A stretch of 64,000 bases of DNA from Nostoc sp. B(2019) (GTDB lineage Bacteria; Cyanobacteriota; Cyanobacteriia; Cyanobacteriales; Nostocaceae), in assembly GCF_010091925.1 (NCBI RefSeq), contig NZ_WVID01000028.1, positions 1 through 64,000 on the forward strand, in the 5' to 3' direction. This document shows, piece after piece, positions 63,949-64,000 of this stretch (the first letter of the stretch is position 1; each line of letters begins with the position of its first letter). The notes under the pieces are model-generated. The model saw only the letters and a program-made list of their open reading frames with translations. It was not told the DNA's origin and searched no databases. The translations under genes were made by a program, and so were the position numbers.

Positions 63949-64000
63949 TAACTCTTAGGCTTAATGTAGGCGATCGCTTGCTTCCAAACAGTGGTTGGCT
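63948..64000 (-). CDS. C-terminal end of a minus-strand gene cut by the window edge
   Basis: A frame enters from the right edge and ends at TAG (63950-63948) with PTTVWKQAIAYIKPKS. Convergent orientation with the antiporter and an intervening hairpin support it, but only 16 residues are visible. No function can be assigned. Confidence 0.3.
   Translation of the reverse strand, partial: PTTVWKQAIAYIKPKS

Overview
This 64-kb window is chromosomal DNA from a heterocyst-forming filamentous cyanobacterium of the Nostoc group. The evidence is the very dense GCGATCGC (HIP1) palindromes, the hgl/Pfa-type polyketide synthase genes beside a DevBCA exporter, a PatD-like protein, a carotenoid-binding HCP, a phosphoribulokinase paralogue, and many short Nostoc-style palindromic repeats. 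I saw no transposase gene, prophage, rRNA operon or CRISPR array.

Region 1 (1-19.2 kb) is the most distinctive. A minus-strand operon encodes a secondary-lipid (heterocyst-glycolipid/PUFA-synthase type) megasynthase. In transcription order it has a KS-AT-ACP-ACP-half-KR protein, a free SDR, a protein carrying the catalytic half-KR plus a dehydratase, an active KS, a KS-like (chain-length-factor-like)/AT protein, and a PfaD-type enoyl reductase that runs off the left edge. To its right lie a small unknown gene, a small predicted DNA-binding protein and a complete devBCA-type export operon. The upstream regions of the PKS operon, of the unknown gene and of the DNA-binding gene each carry tandem 11-bp direct repeats starting with GTTGCAT (ATTGCA in some units). 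I propose a PKS-plus-exporter module with a shared dedicated operator. The regulator is not proven.

Region 2 (19.7-29.6 kb) is mostly housekeeping: nagB, tRNA-Ala(TGC), trhO, an O-methyltransferase, a second phosphoribulokinase-like gene, radC, tRNA-Val(CAC), recQ and a sodium/solute symporter. Region 3 (29.7-38 kb) looks like an oxidative/desiccation stress island: manganese catalase, cupin, zinc alcohol dehydrogenase, a small membrane or secreted protein, a SRPBCC protein, a DJ-1/PfpI-ferritin-like fusion, DUF2267, a DUF6335-like protein and HCP.

Region 4 (38.7-54.4 kb) holds a nucleoside phosphorylase, a retropepsin-like secreted protein, a Gfo/Idh/MocA oxidoreductase, an Hsp70/actin-like ATPase paired with a membrane protein, an AraC regulator with cupin and DUF4336 genes, a Tat-exported dienelactone hydrolase and a two-domain peptide-type ABC ATPase. 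Region 5 (54.4-64 kb) holds an antitoxin followed by a broken PIN toxin, a PEP-CTERM beta-propeller-like protein preceded by a four-unit PHO box, a PatD-like gene divergent from relA/spoT, a pentapeptide protein and a CPA2/KefB-type antiporter. Two stand-alone small RNAs are proposed at about 45.7 and 61.4 kb from terminator and promoter signals only.
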